NCBI GenBank assembly: GCA_038217425.1
Contig: JBBQPM010000083.1
Location: 1-28,506 of the forward strand
Origin: JAIEPT01 sp038217425
GTDB lineage: Bacteria > Planctomycetota > Planctomycetia > Gemmatales > Gemmataceae
Length of the DNA stretch: 28,506 bases
Direction of reading: 5' to 3'
Part shown: one piece after another, positions 7,072 to 16,000 of the stretch
How the letters are laid out: every line of letters starts with the position of its first letter
How positions within the stretch are numbered: the stretch's first letter is position 1
The notes under the pieces: model-generated
The model's database searches: none
What the model saw: only the letters and a program-made list of their open reading frames with translations
Told to the model about the DNA's origin: nothing
Position numbers and translations under genes: made by a program

Positions 7072-8271
7072 ATGCTTATCAAACAGAATCCCAACGATTT
7101 TCAAGTAGAGGAATTAACTACTCTCAAACCCGTCGCTTCCGGAGACTACCTGCTTTATCGACTCGAGAAACGCGGCTGGACGACCCACGACGCCCTGAAA
7201 ATCGTCCGCCAGCGCTGGAAGATCGAGCCCCGCCGCATTGCGTTCGGCGGGCTCAAGGACCGGCACGCACACACCATTCAGTACTTCACCATCTGGCGCG
7301 GCCCGGAACGATCGCTGCGGCAGCAAGAGATCGAAGTCTCTTGCCTGGGACGAGTTACGGAGCCGTACTCGTCGCGTGACATCTCCGGAAATCGATTCGC
7401 GCTGGTCGTTCGCGACGGCTCCCCGGAAGAAATCGAGCACGCGGAAAGTTCGATCGCTGCAGTCGCGCAGTTCGGCGTGCCCAATTACTTCGACGACCAG
7501 CGTTTCGGTTCCGTCGCCGCCGGCGCCCGGTTTTTCGCCAAGGCGCTCGTTCAAGGCGAGTACGAAGAAGCGCTGAAGCGAGCGCTGCTCGCGCCGTACG
7601 CCTACGATCGGGCGCCGCAAAAACGCGAAAAGTCCCGGCTTCGCGACGGCTGGGGAAGATGGGACATGCTCCAGCAGCGTCTTGAGCGCGGCCAAGCGTT
7701 AGCGATCGTTCAGTATCTGGCGCAGCGGCCAGACGACTTCGCCGGCGCCGTGCAGCGTCTGGATCCGGACTTACGGCACCTGTATTTGTCGGCCTATCAG
7801 AGCCATTTATGGAACCGAATGCTGGCCCGCTGGCTTCGGCAAACGCTGCCTGCGGAGCAACTTCAGAATCTGCGTTTGCGACTTGGAGAAGTGCCGATCC
7901 ATTCATATCTTGACGAGACGCAGGTCGCGATTTTTGCCGCCGCCCAACTCCCCCTCCCGTCTGGCCGAGTGCGCCTGGCGGAGGCCGACCCCCGTTTGAT
8001 TTTGATCGACGAGATCCTGGCCGAGGAAGGCGTGACGCGGGAGCAAATGAATCTCAAGGACTTACGCTCGCTGTTTTTCTCCAAAGGCGAGCGCTCCGTC
8101 TGGTGCCGGCCCGCTTCACTCGTCGGCGCCTCCGGACGCGACGAAACCAGGCCCGGGCGCCGGCGGCTCAATCTCGATTTCGAACTGCCGCCCGGAGCCT
8201 ATGCCACCCTCGTGGTCAAACGTCTCCTTCGGCAAGACCTGGACGCTGAGGACGCAAGGACACCATCATGA
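7072..8271 (+). CDS. truD: tRNA pseudouridine(13) synthase TruD
   Basis: Converts U13 of certain tRNAs to pseudouridine in the cytoplasm. The product is 399 residues, somewhat longer than E. coli TruD (about 350). The start MLIKQNPNDFQVEEL matches the family's N-terminal xPxDFxVxE pattern. The catalytic motif GGLKDRHAHTIQ (59-70) carries Asp63, and NYFDDQRFGS and YQSHLWNRMLARWL are conserved segments lining the active site and TRUD insertion. No ribosome binding site is visible before the ATG, and the upstream 7016-7070 is notably A+T-rich. It overlaps the glycosyltransferase gene by ATGA (8268-8271). Confidence 0.93.
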   Translation: MLIKQNPNDFQVEELTTLKPVASGDYLLYRLEKRGWTTHDALKIVRQRWKIEPRRIAFGGLKDRHAHTIQYFTIWRGPERSLRQQEIEVSCLGRVTEPYSSRDISGNRFALVVRDGSPEEIEHAESSIAAVAQFGVPNYFDDQRFGSVAAGARFFAKALVQGEYEEALKRALLAPYAYDRAPQKREKSRLRDGWGRWDMLQQRLERGQALAIVQYLAQRPDDFAGAVQRLDPDLRHLYLSAYQSHLWNRMLARWLRQTLPAEQLQNLRLRLGEVPIHSYLDETQVAIFAAAQLPLPSGRVRLAEADPRLILIDEILAEEGVTREQMNLKDLRSLFFSKGERSVWCRPASLVGASGRDETRPGRRRLNLDFELPPGAYATLVVKRLLRQDLDAEDARTPS

Positions 8272-10124
8272 CTCCCGCTCAACCGCAGACGCCCCTGCCT
8301 ACCTTCAACTCCGTTCAAATGCTCGAACTTTACATGAAAGGCGAGCACGAAAAACTCTCCGAACAATTCATCACGATCTTCACCTACTTCCATAATACAA
8401 CCTATTACGCCCTCACCCCCTTCGAGCAGTTCTTCCTCAACTGCTTCATCAAAAACTTCCTCTTCATCTTCACCCAGCCCGATTTCCGCGTCCACGATTC
8501 GCACATCGCCGCGTACATCCGCTTCAACCGCGTCATCTCCAATATCGTCTACCTCTCCAGCACCAAGAACACCGACGCGTACCTCGAAGTCCTTCGCGAT
8601 CAGCAATCGAACTTCGTCAAGATCCTCACGCTCTACTCCGCGCGCAATACCGTGCAGTTCGATCGCAAACTCTTCTTCGACACGAATGCCGAACTCGCCT
8701 CGCTCTGGTACCTGATTTATTCGTATATCTTTTATCCGGGGCTGCTCACCAAGACGTCGTTCGACAATCTGCGCGAGCACTTTCAGTTCAAGCATCCCAA
8801 GCTGCGAATCTTCTCGGAGATCCAGGAAGTTTATTTCGGCGCCACCTACGCCGACGGTCTGGGGGACCGCGACATCAAGGGGGTCGTGAACCTGTCGATG
8901 CGCGAAGTGATCGCCAACAAAGCGACGCGCATCGTCAACACTCCAAAACGCAAAAAGGTCGCGGTCTTCAGCGCCTGCTGGTTCTCGACGCATTCGGTCT
9001 ACCGCAACTACTACGCGTACCTGAAGGCGATCAAGGACGATTACGAACTCATCTTCTTCCAGCTCGGGCGATACAACGAACAGGAAAAGAGCCTGTTCAA
9101 AGAGTCGCACGTCATCGACATCATCGACGGCTTGCCGGATCTCTCCAAGCTGCGCGAGAACGACTTCCACATCGCGTATTATCCCGACATCGGCATGTCC
9201 CCGCACAGCATCTTCCTGGCGAACATGCGATTGGCGCCGATCCAGATTTGCTCGCCCGGGCATTCCGTCAGCACCTGGGGCGCCGACATCGATTACTTCA
9301 TCACCGGCATCGACGTCGAGGAGAAGGTCGATCCGCAACAGCATTACTCCGAACGACTGGTGCTGCTCCCCGGCATGGGCGTCATCCACAACAAACCGCT
9401 CTACACCGTTCAGGGGATCAAGAAAAACACGTCCGACTTCGTCATCAATTGCCCGTGGACGTGCCAAAAGGTCAACTACCCGTTCCTGCAGACGCTACGA
9501 AAAATCATCGAGGGGACGAAGAAGCAGTTCAAGCTCAGGCTCTTCATCGGCGCCTCGTCGTATCGGCAGAACGATCATCTGCCGTTCGCGCGCGAGTTAA
9601 TCGCCATCCTCGGCGAGAAGAACGTCGAACTGCACCACAGCCTCGACTACGTCAATTACATGGCCCGCATGGAGGGGGCAGACCTGCTCATCGATTCCTT
9701 CCATTTCGGCGGCTGCAACACGATCTCCGACAGCCTTTGGCTGCGCTTGCCGACCGTCACCTGGGAGGGGACGAAGTGGTACAACCGCATCGGTTCGCAG
9801 ATGCTTCGGCTCATCGGCCTGGACGAGTGCATTGCGACCAACGAGGAAGAGTATTTGCGGATCGTGCTCAAGATGATCAACGACGACCGCTACCGCGAAT
9901 CGATTCGCCAGCGCGTCGTGTCGGCCGATCTGGAGAATACCATTTATTCGACGGAAGAAGGAAAGTACTTCCTGAACGCATTCGACCAGATCGTCGCGAA
10001 TCACGACCAGTATCGACTGGAGACGACCGACCGCAAAGCGATCGTGATCGCCGAGGATTCGCAGGCGTCTGCCGTGCTGCAGGAGAGTGCCGCGAAGTCG
10101 AAGAAATCGGGCAAGCGAAAGTAG
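8268..10124 (+). CDS. Glycosyltransferase of the O-GlcNAc transferase/HMW1C (GT41-like) type
   Basis: A 618-residue cytoplasmic protein with no signal peptide. The first 220 residues are helical and rich in Phe and Tyr, with no clear TPRs, as in HMW1C-like enzymes. The catalytic half has two Rossmann-like parts: KKVAVFSACWFSTHSVYRNY (229-248), then YYPDIGMSPHSIFLANMRLA (304-323), which matches the donor-acceptor interface of the GT41 fold, and ICSPGHSVSTWGADIDYF (327-344). The C-terminal part has DSFHFGGCNTISDSLWLRLP (476-495) and VTWEGTKWYNRIGSQML (497-513), equivalents of the UDP-sugar-binding GGxTTxxExLWxGxP region. The last 40 residues are charged and Lys-rich. It probably glycosylates protein Ser/Thr or Asn; the acceptor is unknown. 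Its codon choice here is strongly C-ending, like its neighbours. ATGA coupling to truD supplies its translation start. Confidence 0.82.
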   Translation: MTPAQPQTPLPTFNSVQMLELYMKGEHEKLSEQFITIFTYFHNTTYYALTPFEQFFLNCFIKNFLFIFTQPDFRVHDSHIAAYIRFNRVISNIVYLSSTKNTDAYLEVLRDQQSNFVKILTLYSARNTVQFDRKLFFDTNAELASLWYLIYSYIFYPGLLTKTSFDNLREHFQFKHPKLRIFSEIQEVYFGATYADGLGDRDIKGVVNLSMREVIANKATRIVNTPKRKKVAVFSACWFSTHSVYRNYYAYLKAIKDDYELIFFQLGRYNEQEKSLFKESHVIDIIDGLPDLSKLRENDFHIAYYPDIGMSPHSIFLANMRLAPIQICSPGHSVSTWGADIDYFITGIDVEEKVDPQQHYSERLVLLPGMGVIHNKPLYTVQGIKKNTSDFVINCPWTCQKVNYPFLQTLRKIIEGTKKQFKLRLFIGASSYRQNDHLPFARELIAILGEKNVELHHSLDYVNYMARMEGADLLIDSFHFGGCNTISDSLWLRLPTVTWEGTKWYNRIGSQMLRLIGLDECIATNEEEYLRIVLKMINDDRYRESIRQRVVSADLENTIYSTEEGKYFLNAFDQIVANHDQYRLETTDRKAIVIAEDSQASAVLQESAAKSKKSGKRK

Positions 10125-10130
10125 CCCTCG

Positions 10131-10221
10131 AAAGCCCAGGGATGGCGATCCCTGGGGAAGCGCCGCTCGCAGCAAAATTACGATTCGGGCGTTTTCCCAG
10201 GGATCACCATCCCGGGGCTTT
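10131..10221. repeat. Inverted pair of palindromic repeats (REPIN-like) between convergent genes
   Basis: Copy 1 (10131-10164) contains a perfect 9-bp hairpin, CCCAGGGAT / ATCCCTGGG, with loop GGCG (10135-10156). Copy 2 (10188-10221) is in the opposite orientation and contains GGGAT/ATCCC with loop CACC. Reverse-complemented, copy 2 matches copy 1 at nearly all of 34 positions. The two are 23 bases apart and fill the 104-bp gap between the stop codons of the glycosyltransferase (+) and mtnA (-), so the folded RNA could also terminate both transcripts. Confidence 0.75.
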
Positions 10222-10228
10222 TGCCCGG

Positions 10229-11242
10229 TCATCCCATCACGCTTCTAATGTTCTCTTTGTTGACGGGCTGGATCAATCCCCGTTCGGTGATGATGCCGGT
10301 AATCAGGCGTGCGGGCGTGACGTCGAAGGCGGGGTTGTAGGCACGCACGCCGTCGGGGGCGGTCTGCAAACCGAAGCCGTGCGTGATTTCGCGCGGATCG
10401 CGTTGTTCGATGGGAATGCCGGCGCCGGTTTCGAGCGTGAGGTCGAAAGTCGAGGAGGGCGCCGCGACGTAGAACGGGATGCCGTGTGCGTGGGCGAGGA
10501 CGGCGACGGAGTACGTCCCGATTTTGTTGGCGGCGTCGCCATTGGCGGCGATGCGGTCGGCGCCGACGATGACCAGGTGCACGCGCCCTTCCTTCATCAC
10601 CTGCCCCGCCATGTTGTCGCAGATCACGGTGACGTCGATGCCGCGCTGCTGCAATTCCCAGGCGGTGAGTCGCGCGCCCTGTAAGAGAGGCCGAGTTTCG
10701 TCGGCGAAGACCGCGAACGTTTTGCCCTCTTCGGCCGCGGTGAAGAGAACGGCCAGCGCGGTGCCGTAGTCCGCCGTCGCCAGTCCGCCGGCGTTGCAGT
10801 GCGTGAGAATTCCCTGGCCCGACTGCACCAGCTCGGCGCCGACGCGCCCGATCGCCCGGCACATCTGGCGATCTTCCGCCTCGATCGCCAGCGCCTCGGC
10901 CAACAATCGTTCACGCCGACCGGGACCGCGAAGATTCGCCCCCACGCGCACCATGCGGTCGATCGCCCAAAACAGATTCACCGCGGTCGGACGACTGGTG
11001 CGCAAGTACGCGGCCAATTCCTCAAGGTTGTCGCTGCGCTGCAAGCCCAAGACAAGCCCCATGGCAGCGGCGACGCCGATCGCCGGGGCGCCGCGCACGC
11101 GCAGGCTGCGGATCGATTCCCACATTTCTTCGATCGTGCGGCACGTCTTATACTCGAGCCGCATCGGCAGCAGCGTCTGGTCGATGAGTCGGCAGACGCC
11201 GGCCGAGTCGCCGATCCATTCGATGGTGCGAGGAGGCGTCAT
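10229..11242 (-). CDS. mtnA: S-methyl-5-thioribose-1-phosphate isomerase
   Basis: Isomerises methylthioribose 1-phosphate to methylthioribulose 1-phosphate in methionine salvage. The 337-residue product has the family's two catalytic residues: Cys149 in ILTHCNAGGLAT and Asp229 in IVGADRIAANGDAANKIGTY, with the same spacing (80) as Cys160 and Asp240 of B. subtilis MtnA. RVRGAPAIGVAAAMG (48-62) is the phosphate-binding N-terminal motif that separates MtnA from eIF2B subunits. The ATG overlaps the stop of the upstream membrane-protein gene by ATGA. No other methionine-salvage gene is nearby. Confidence 0.95.
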   Translation of the reverse strand: MTPPRTIEWIGDSAGVCRLIDQTLLPMRLEYKTCRTIEEMWESIRSLRVRGAPAIGVAAAMGLVLGLQRSDNLEELAAYLRTSRPTAVNLFWAIDRMVRVGANLRGPGRRERLLAEALAIEAEDRQMCRAIGRVGAELVQSGQGILTHCNAGGLATADYGTALAVLFTAAEEGKTFAVFADETRPLLQGARLTAWELQQRGIDVTVICDNMAGQVMKEGRVHLVIVGADRIAANGDAANKIGTYSVAVLAHAHGIPFYVAAPSSTFDLTLETGAGIPIEQRDPREITHGFGLQTAPDGVRAYNPAFDVTPARLITGIITERGLIQPVNKENIRSVMG

Positions 11243-12231
11243 CGCGAATTCCTTGAGTTGACTTTTTTAAGACAAGACTCGTAGTCGTCCTGCCGAATCC
11301 ACTCGACCAGCGTTTGCCGCCACGATTCCGCTTGCTCAACCGTGACGCGGTCCTGGGCGAAACGCACCAGATCGCTCGCAGCGAAGAACTCCGGCAGCCG
11401 CCCCCAGTCGGTCCCCGGCGACAGCGCCCGGAGTAACTCCGCCGTCGTCATCTGCGGCGCCCGGATCTGATGCCGCCGGGCCAGGTAGCGGCGCAGCGTC
11501 CGATCCAAACGCGTGAAGTAGCGATCGATCTGGGCCCGCTTCAGATACGGCAGCGACCGCAAACGCTCGAGATGTCGTAGCGCCAAGTCCCCCGCGCCCC
11601 CACGCGCCGGCGGCCGTCGGCGTCCGCGAAGAAACACGTAGATCGCGAGCCCCATCGATCCGACTACCAGCGGCAGTCCCCACCACACCCAGGAGAATTT
11701 CGTCGACGTTTGCGGCACGGTTTCCACCGCGGTGATGTCGCGCGGCGTCTTCAAGCTCTCGGCATCCGCCTGGCTCACGACGTCCACCGCGATCGGCCGC
11801 CAGTGTGCGTGCTTCCAGTCGCCGACGCCGACGCGGTATTTGAGCGGTTCCACAACGAGCGGCATGCTGCCGGGCTTCAGCGGCGCCAGGTGAAACGTTT
11901 GCCGCCAACCCTTGGCGTCCGACGTCGCCGGCAACGGCACGACTTTCCATCCCGGCGATTTCGTCAGCGGAGCCGGCGCTTCGGCGCGCACTGAGGCGCC
12001 GACGACTTCCAGGGTCACGATCATTTCGCGAATGTAGGGCAGCGAATAAAGTCCGCGACTTTCCGGCGGATCGAAACGGAGCGAGACAGGGCCCGAAATT
12101 TGTTCTGCACTGGCGGACTTCGCCAGGCATATTAAGAGAACGATCCACGGAATTGGCGAGCGGGGGACGTGAGTCCCCCGGTGCGGAGAAGTTGCAACCG
12201 ACTTCGGTTTGATCTGAAGGGAAAAACTCAC
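11239..12231 (-). CDS. Exported single-span membrane protein, BatD/DUF4381-like
   Basis: About 330 residues if the GTG at 12231 is used. No ATG lies between the upstream repeat and the signal-peptide core (PWIVLLICLAKSASA, about residues 28-42), so the true start is uncertain; GTG at 12231 is the nearest common start codon, and it makes residues 17-26 a translation of the repeat arm. Residues 43-180 form a beta-rich extracytoplasmic region; 181-201 (WVWWGLPLVVGSMGLAIYVF) is a membrane helix followed by Arg-rich residues. The cytoplasmic tail has LERLRSLPYLKRAQIDRYF and LRRYLARRHQIRAPQMTTAE, the pattern of the C-terminal domain found in BatD and DUF4381 proteins. It is downstream of the respiratory genes, beyond the repeat, and is coupled to mtnA by ATGA. 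Function unknown; Bat-type proteins often act with MoxR/VWA systems, none of which is seen here. Confidence 0.7.
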   Translation of the reverse strand: MSFSLQIKPKSVATSPHRGTHVPRSPIPWIVLLICLAKSASAEQISGPVSLRFDPPESRGLYSLPYIREMIVTLEVVGASVRAEAPAPLTKSPGWKVVPLPATSDAKGWRQTFHLAPLKPGSMPLVVEPLKYRVGVGDWKHAHWRPIAVDVVSQADAESLKTPRDITAVETVPQTSTKFSWVWWGLPLVVGSMGLAIYVFLRGRRRPPARGGAGDLALRHLERLRSLPYLKRAQIDRYFTRLDRTLRRYLARRHQIRAPQMTTAELLRALSPGTDWGRLPEFFAASDLVRFAQDRVTVEQAESWRQTLVEWIRQDDYESCLKKVNSRNSR

Positions 12232-12280
12232 GCGCTCAGCCGGGTATATTGTACCGGGGGACTCACGTCCCCCGCTCGCC
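12155..12280. repeat. 126-bp two-armed inverted repeat, copy 1
   Basis: The left arm 12155-12182 and the right arm 12253-12280 are perfect 28-base reverse complements, 70 bases apart. Each arm is itself a near-palindrome: GGGGGAC and GTCCCCC around a four-base loop GTGA, flanked outside by GGCGAGC and inside by CGGT. It begins 13 bases after the copper-protein stop codon and runs into the N-terminal codons of the next gene. A second copy with the same design is at 28323-28422. Confidence 0.9.
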
Positions 12281-12293
12281 TGCAGGCATGGGC

Positions 12294-13046
12294 TTACGGA
12301 AATTTGTAGGATCCGACGTCGGTTCCGCCTGCCTCGACGGTGATCGATTTGCCGTCTTTGCCCTTGGCGCCGCCGAGCCATTGCCCGGTGGAATTGCGGA
12401 TCATGAGCTGGCAATCGCCCGTGGGGACGCCCTTGATTTCGAAGTTGCCGTCGGCATCAGTCACCGCGAAGTAGGGATGATCGTAGACCATCATCATGCC
12501 GCGCATCCAGGGGTGGACGTTGCATTCGAGCGTCCAGGGGAAGCGATCGGGCATGAGTCCTTCAATGGCGTGCTCGCCGCCGGGGGGCAGCAGGACGTTG
12601 CCGTTATTGTTCGAAGGATTGCCGGTCCACTTGAAGTTATGGGCGATCTTGGCGGAGTTCTTGACGAACAGTCTTTGCCCGTTCTGCAGGGCGACGGCGT
12701 GCGGAAAAAACTGGCAGAGCGGTTGATCGATGACGACGTCTTTCTTGGCTGGATCCTTGAGCGCGGGATTAATCGCCAGGGCCGGCGCTCCCTTGGCGGG
12801 CGCGATCCAGACGAAAACCCACTGCACCCCGTTGTTCTTGGGATTGATGGTAAATTCTTCTTCGGGAATCTTGCCCTTGGATTCGCAGTATGCCTTGTCG
12901 GCATTGCCGCCGATGTTGAGGAACGCCTGCTCGGGTGCGGTTCCTTTCCAGAGGATCTTGCCCTTGACGTTGCCCCAGGTTTGAGCCTGCGTGCTGCCGG
13001 TGAGCGCGAATATTCCGAGAATCGCCAGTGAGAGAAGCCTGGTCAT
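12294..13046 (-). CDS. Exported plastocyanin-like copper protein with C-terminal beta domain
   Basis: A 250-residue exported protein with a signal peptide (residues 1-21, cleaved after TQAQ). A cupredoxin core has probable type 1 copper ligands His136 (KIAHNFKW), Cys175, His178 and Met181 in ECNVHPWMRG, the C-x2-H-x2-M loop. After HPYFAVTDADGNFEIKGVP (190-208) comes a carboxypeptidase-regulatory-like beta segment to the C-terminus, an arrangement seen in planctomycete proteins often labelled methylamine utilization protein. It overlaps the giant cytochrome gene by ATGA (13043-13046) and so is the last gene of the complex's operon. I infer that it accepts electrons from, or is bound to, the cytochrome complex in the periplasm. 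Confidence 0.85.
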   Translation of the reverse strand: MTRLLSLAILGIFALTGSTQAQTWGNVKGKILWKGTAPEQAFLNIGGNADKAYCESKGKIPEEEFTINPKNNGVQWVFVWIAPAKGAPALAINPALKDPAKKDVVIDQPLCQFFPHAVALQNGQRLFVKNSAKIAHNFKWTGNPSNNNGNVLLPPGGEHAIEGLMPDRFPWTLECNVHPWMRGMMMVYDHPYFAVTDADGNFEIKGVPTGDCQLMIRNSTGQWLGGAKGKDGKSITVEAGGTDVGSYKFP

Positions 13047-16000
13047 TTCTTTTCCTCCGTTTTGTTCTTCTTCTCGTCGGACTTCTTTTCTTCCGACTTC
13101 TCCTCTTCTACCTTGGTCTTCTTTTCTTCCACGGCGCTGGACGGGCGAACCAACGATTGATTGATCGGGCTGCGCGCCGCCTGCGGGTAGATCGTTAGTA
13201 TATCACGAACGGCTTCCACCCGCTCGAGCGGCGTGCCCGGAAAAATTTCCAAATACTGATCCCCAGGAACCATTGTCTTCTCGTTGGACGGGAAGTTCTG
13301 GATCATGATGGACGGGTATTGCAAGAACCGGTGCGGGTTGGCGATCCACTGCTTGAGCCAGGTCGGACGCAGACGGGCATGTGCCCTCTCGATCGACGGT
13401 CCCATGTTGACCAGCAAGCTAACCTCCTGGGTCCCTTGGTCGCCGATCGCATGACAACTGAGGCATTGCTTCGAGGTCGTTACCAACCGGAACGCGTCCG
13501 TGATGTACGCATCCTTCGCGAGCCAGGCTTTTTCCAGCTCGTCCGGGTTGACGCTCGCCAGCGTTTTCTCGACGGCGACGATCTTATTCTCCCAGTACCT
13601 GAGATCGTCCTTGGCACTCCCGACCTGGCCTTCGAGCTTCGCTTTTTCAGCCAGCTTCTCCTTGTCGGCGCCGAGCTTTTCAAACTCCTTCTGCAACTCT
13701 TCCGACTTCTTCTTCGCGGCGCTTGCCCGGTTCGTGTAATCCTTTTTCTCCGTTTCGAGATCCTTGACCGTCTGTTTCCAGGTCGGCCTCATCTGATCTT
13801 CGAGCCGAAGTTCGTAGACCGACTTCGAGTTATCCTTCGTCTTGGTCGTCTTAAGGCGTTGCAGATACTCGCGGTTCTTGGCGGCCCAGTAGTCGTCGGT
13901 CCTGGCGACGTCAAACGCGTCGAGTCCTTGATTGGGGTTCGAAAGTCGTTCGACCGCCTCGAAGTATTCAACGAGGATCTTGGCTTCCTCGCTGCTCATA
14001 TTGAATTTGGGCATTCGCAGCTTGATCATGTTGCGGATCTGGTGAGGATCAATCAAGAACCTGTAAAGCCAATCGGGCTGCGTCTTGGCCCCCTGGTTTA
14101 CCAGCGTCGGAGGCGTCCACGCGCGGGCTTGAGCCACGGTGAAATCGGAACTGCTAACCTTGAACGCCTTGGGATTCGTCCTCCCGAGGTAGACCGTAAG
14201 GAGGTCGGAGAACGCTCCGCCATAGGCGCCGTGCTGCTTGCTGAATGCCTGCCAGCTTTCGTCGGTCTGTAAGGCTTCCTTGGGCGGGAAGATGAAATTT
14301 TCCTTGTCGAGAAAATACATCGTGGCCGCAGGGACGTCGATCTCGACGACCTCATCCTTGGCGTTCTTCTCTCCCTTGGGGTTGTTGTAACGGACGGCAT
14401 GGAGCGTCCGGAAGGCGATCTTACCCGCCTGAGGGTTCTGTTCGTCGGGCAAGATCTCCCCGGGCAGGAAACCCGGGAAGTAGCCGTGAGCGATAAACTT
14501 CGAACCGGACGACTTGGGGGCGTGCCAGTTGTAATTGTCGACAAACAGGTAATCGCCCGACGCTCCTTCGATCGTTCCGGGCGTCGGCGTACCGTTGTAC
14601 TCCAGGTAGCCGGGGCGAATCTGATGGCATCCGGCGCAGTTGAACTTGTCGAGCACTTGACGTCCCTTCACCTCTGCAAGCCGATCGTTCTTGGGACGGC
14701 TCAGGCTCTGCGTCGGAATTTGCTCGGCCGTCAGGCCCAGCACGAACGTCATGACCGCTTCGCGGGCCAGTTGCTCTTCGTAGTGTTGCCGCGCCTGGAA
14801 CTCTTCCACGCCTTCTTTCGCCTTGGGCTTGAGCCGTGCAAATTTGAACTGCGGCATGCGCGCACGATCGTCCCAGGCGCGTTCACGGTTGTAATCGTAA
14901 CTTCGCGGCTCATTGAGCTTCTGGAACAGGTAGCTCATGCGATTCTGACCGTGGTGATCCAGTCCGTCAGCGTAGAACTTCTCATACGGAGTTTTGACTA
15001 CGCCTCCTTCTTCCTTGAACTTTTCCGGCAAACCGTGCTCGTCAAGCGGCAGATTGACTTCGAAGTGATGGTGCTTCACATAGTTCTGAACATCCTCAAA
15101 GGCGAGGCGATCGGCATTCTTCTTGCCCCAGTCGTTCAGCGCCACGCCGATCGGTTTGCCGGCGTCGAACCCGGGGACGTCGTGGCAGGCGTAACATCCC
15201 AGCCGCGAGACGGCCTTTTTGCCCAGGTAGAACTTGAGATTGTCGGCCGAGTATGTCAGTGCCAGGTTCTGTTCGTCCTCGGGAAGCGACGACAGCACGG
15301 GATGCGTCTTGGGATTGATGTCCTTGATTTCCTCGCGGGTGAATTTCCCCTCGAGGAGTTTGTTCATGTCGGTCTTGGCCAACATGCGGACGAGGTAGAC
15401 GCGGGCCAGGTTCTTGAACGTGTCGGAATCGGCGGGCTCGGCCAAGTCCTTCATACCGTCGCTGCTCCAACTCCTGCCCAGGTCGGCGGGGGATTGTTCG
15501 AGCAGCCAATCGGAGACCTGAGCCGCCTCTTGCGGCGTCAAATGCGTGATCGGCATCCGGCTGCGCGGGCTGTAGACGTGCGGGTCGAGCAGCCATTGCA
15601 CGAGCCAGGCGCGGGCGGACGTCATCTTGGCACGATACGTAGAGCCCGCGTCGTCGCGCGCCTTGAGCGCCGCCTTGACCGCTTCATCCGCCTTCTCGAC
15701 GTCGCCTTCGAGCTTGTCGATCAGCTTCTGAGTCGCGGCGCGCTCTTCCTTGCTTTGCTTCATCTCCTTGCGATCCTCCGCTGCCTGTAACTCTTCGTCG
15801 AGTTGCTTCTTGGCGAGAACGGCGTCTTGCCACTTTTTCTGCGAGCCAAAGAACTTCTCCGCGAGCGGCCGGGATTCGTCCGAAACGAGCTTCTCGGAAA
15901 GCTGACTCAAATTGGGCCCGAACTGCGCCTCGCTGGCGACGGGCACGACGTCCCACACCTTGTTGCCGAAGGTATCTTCCTTTTGACTGCCCTGCTCCGT

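Noticed and set aside
12155..12280. Palindromic repeats as a CRISPR array
   Set aside because: Only two inverted arms, not three or more direct repeats; no spacers of constant length and no cas genes.
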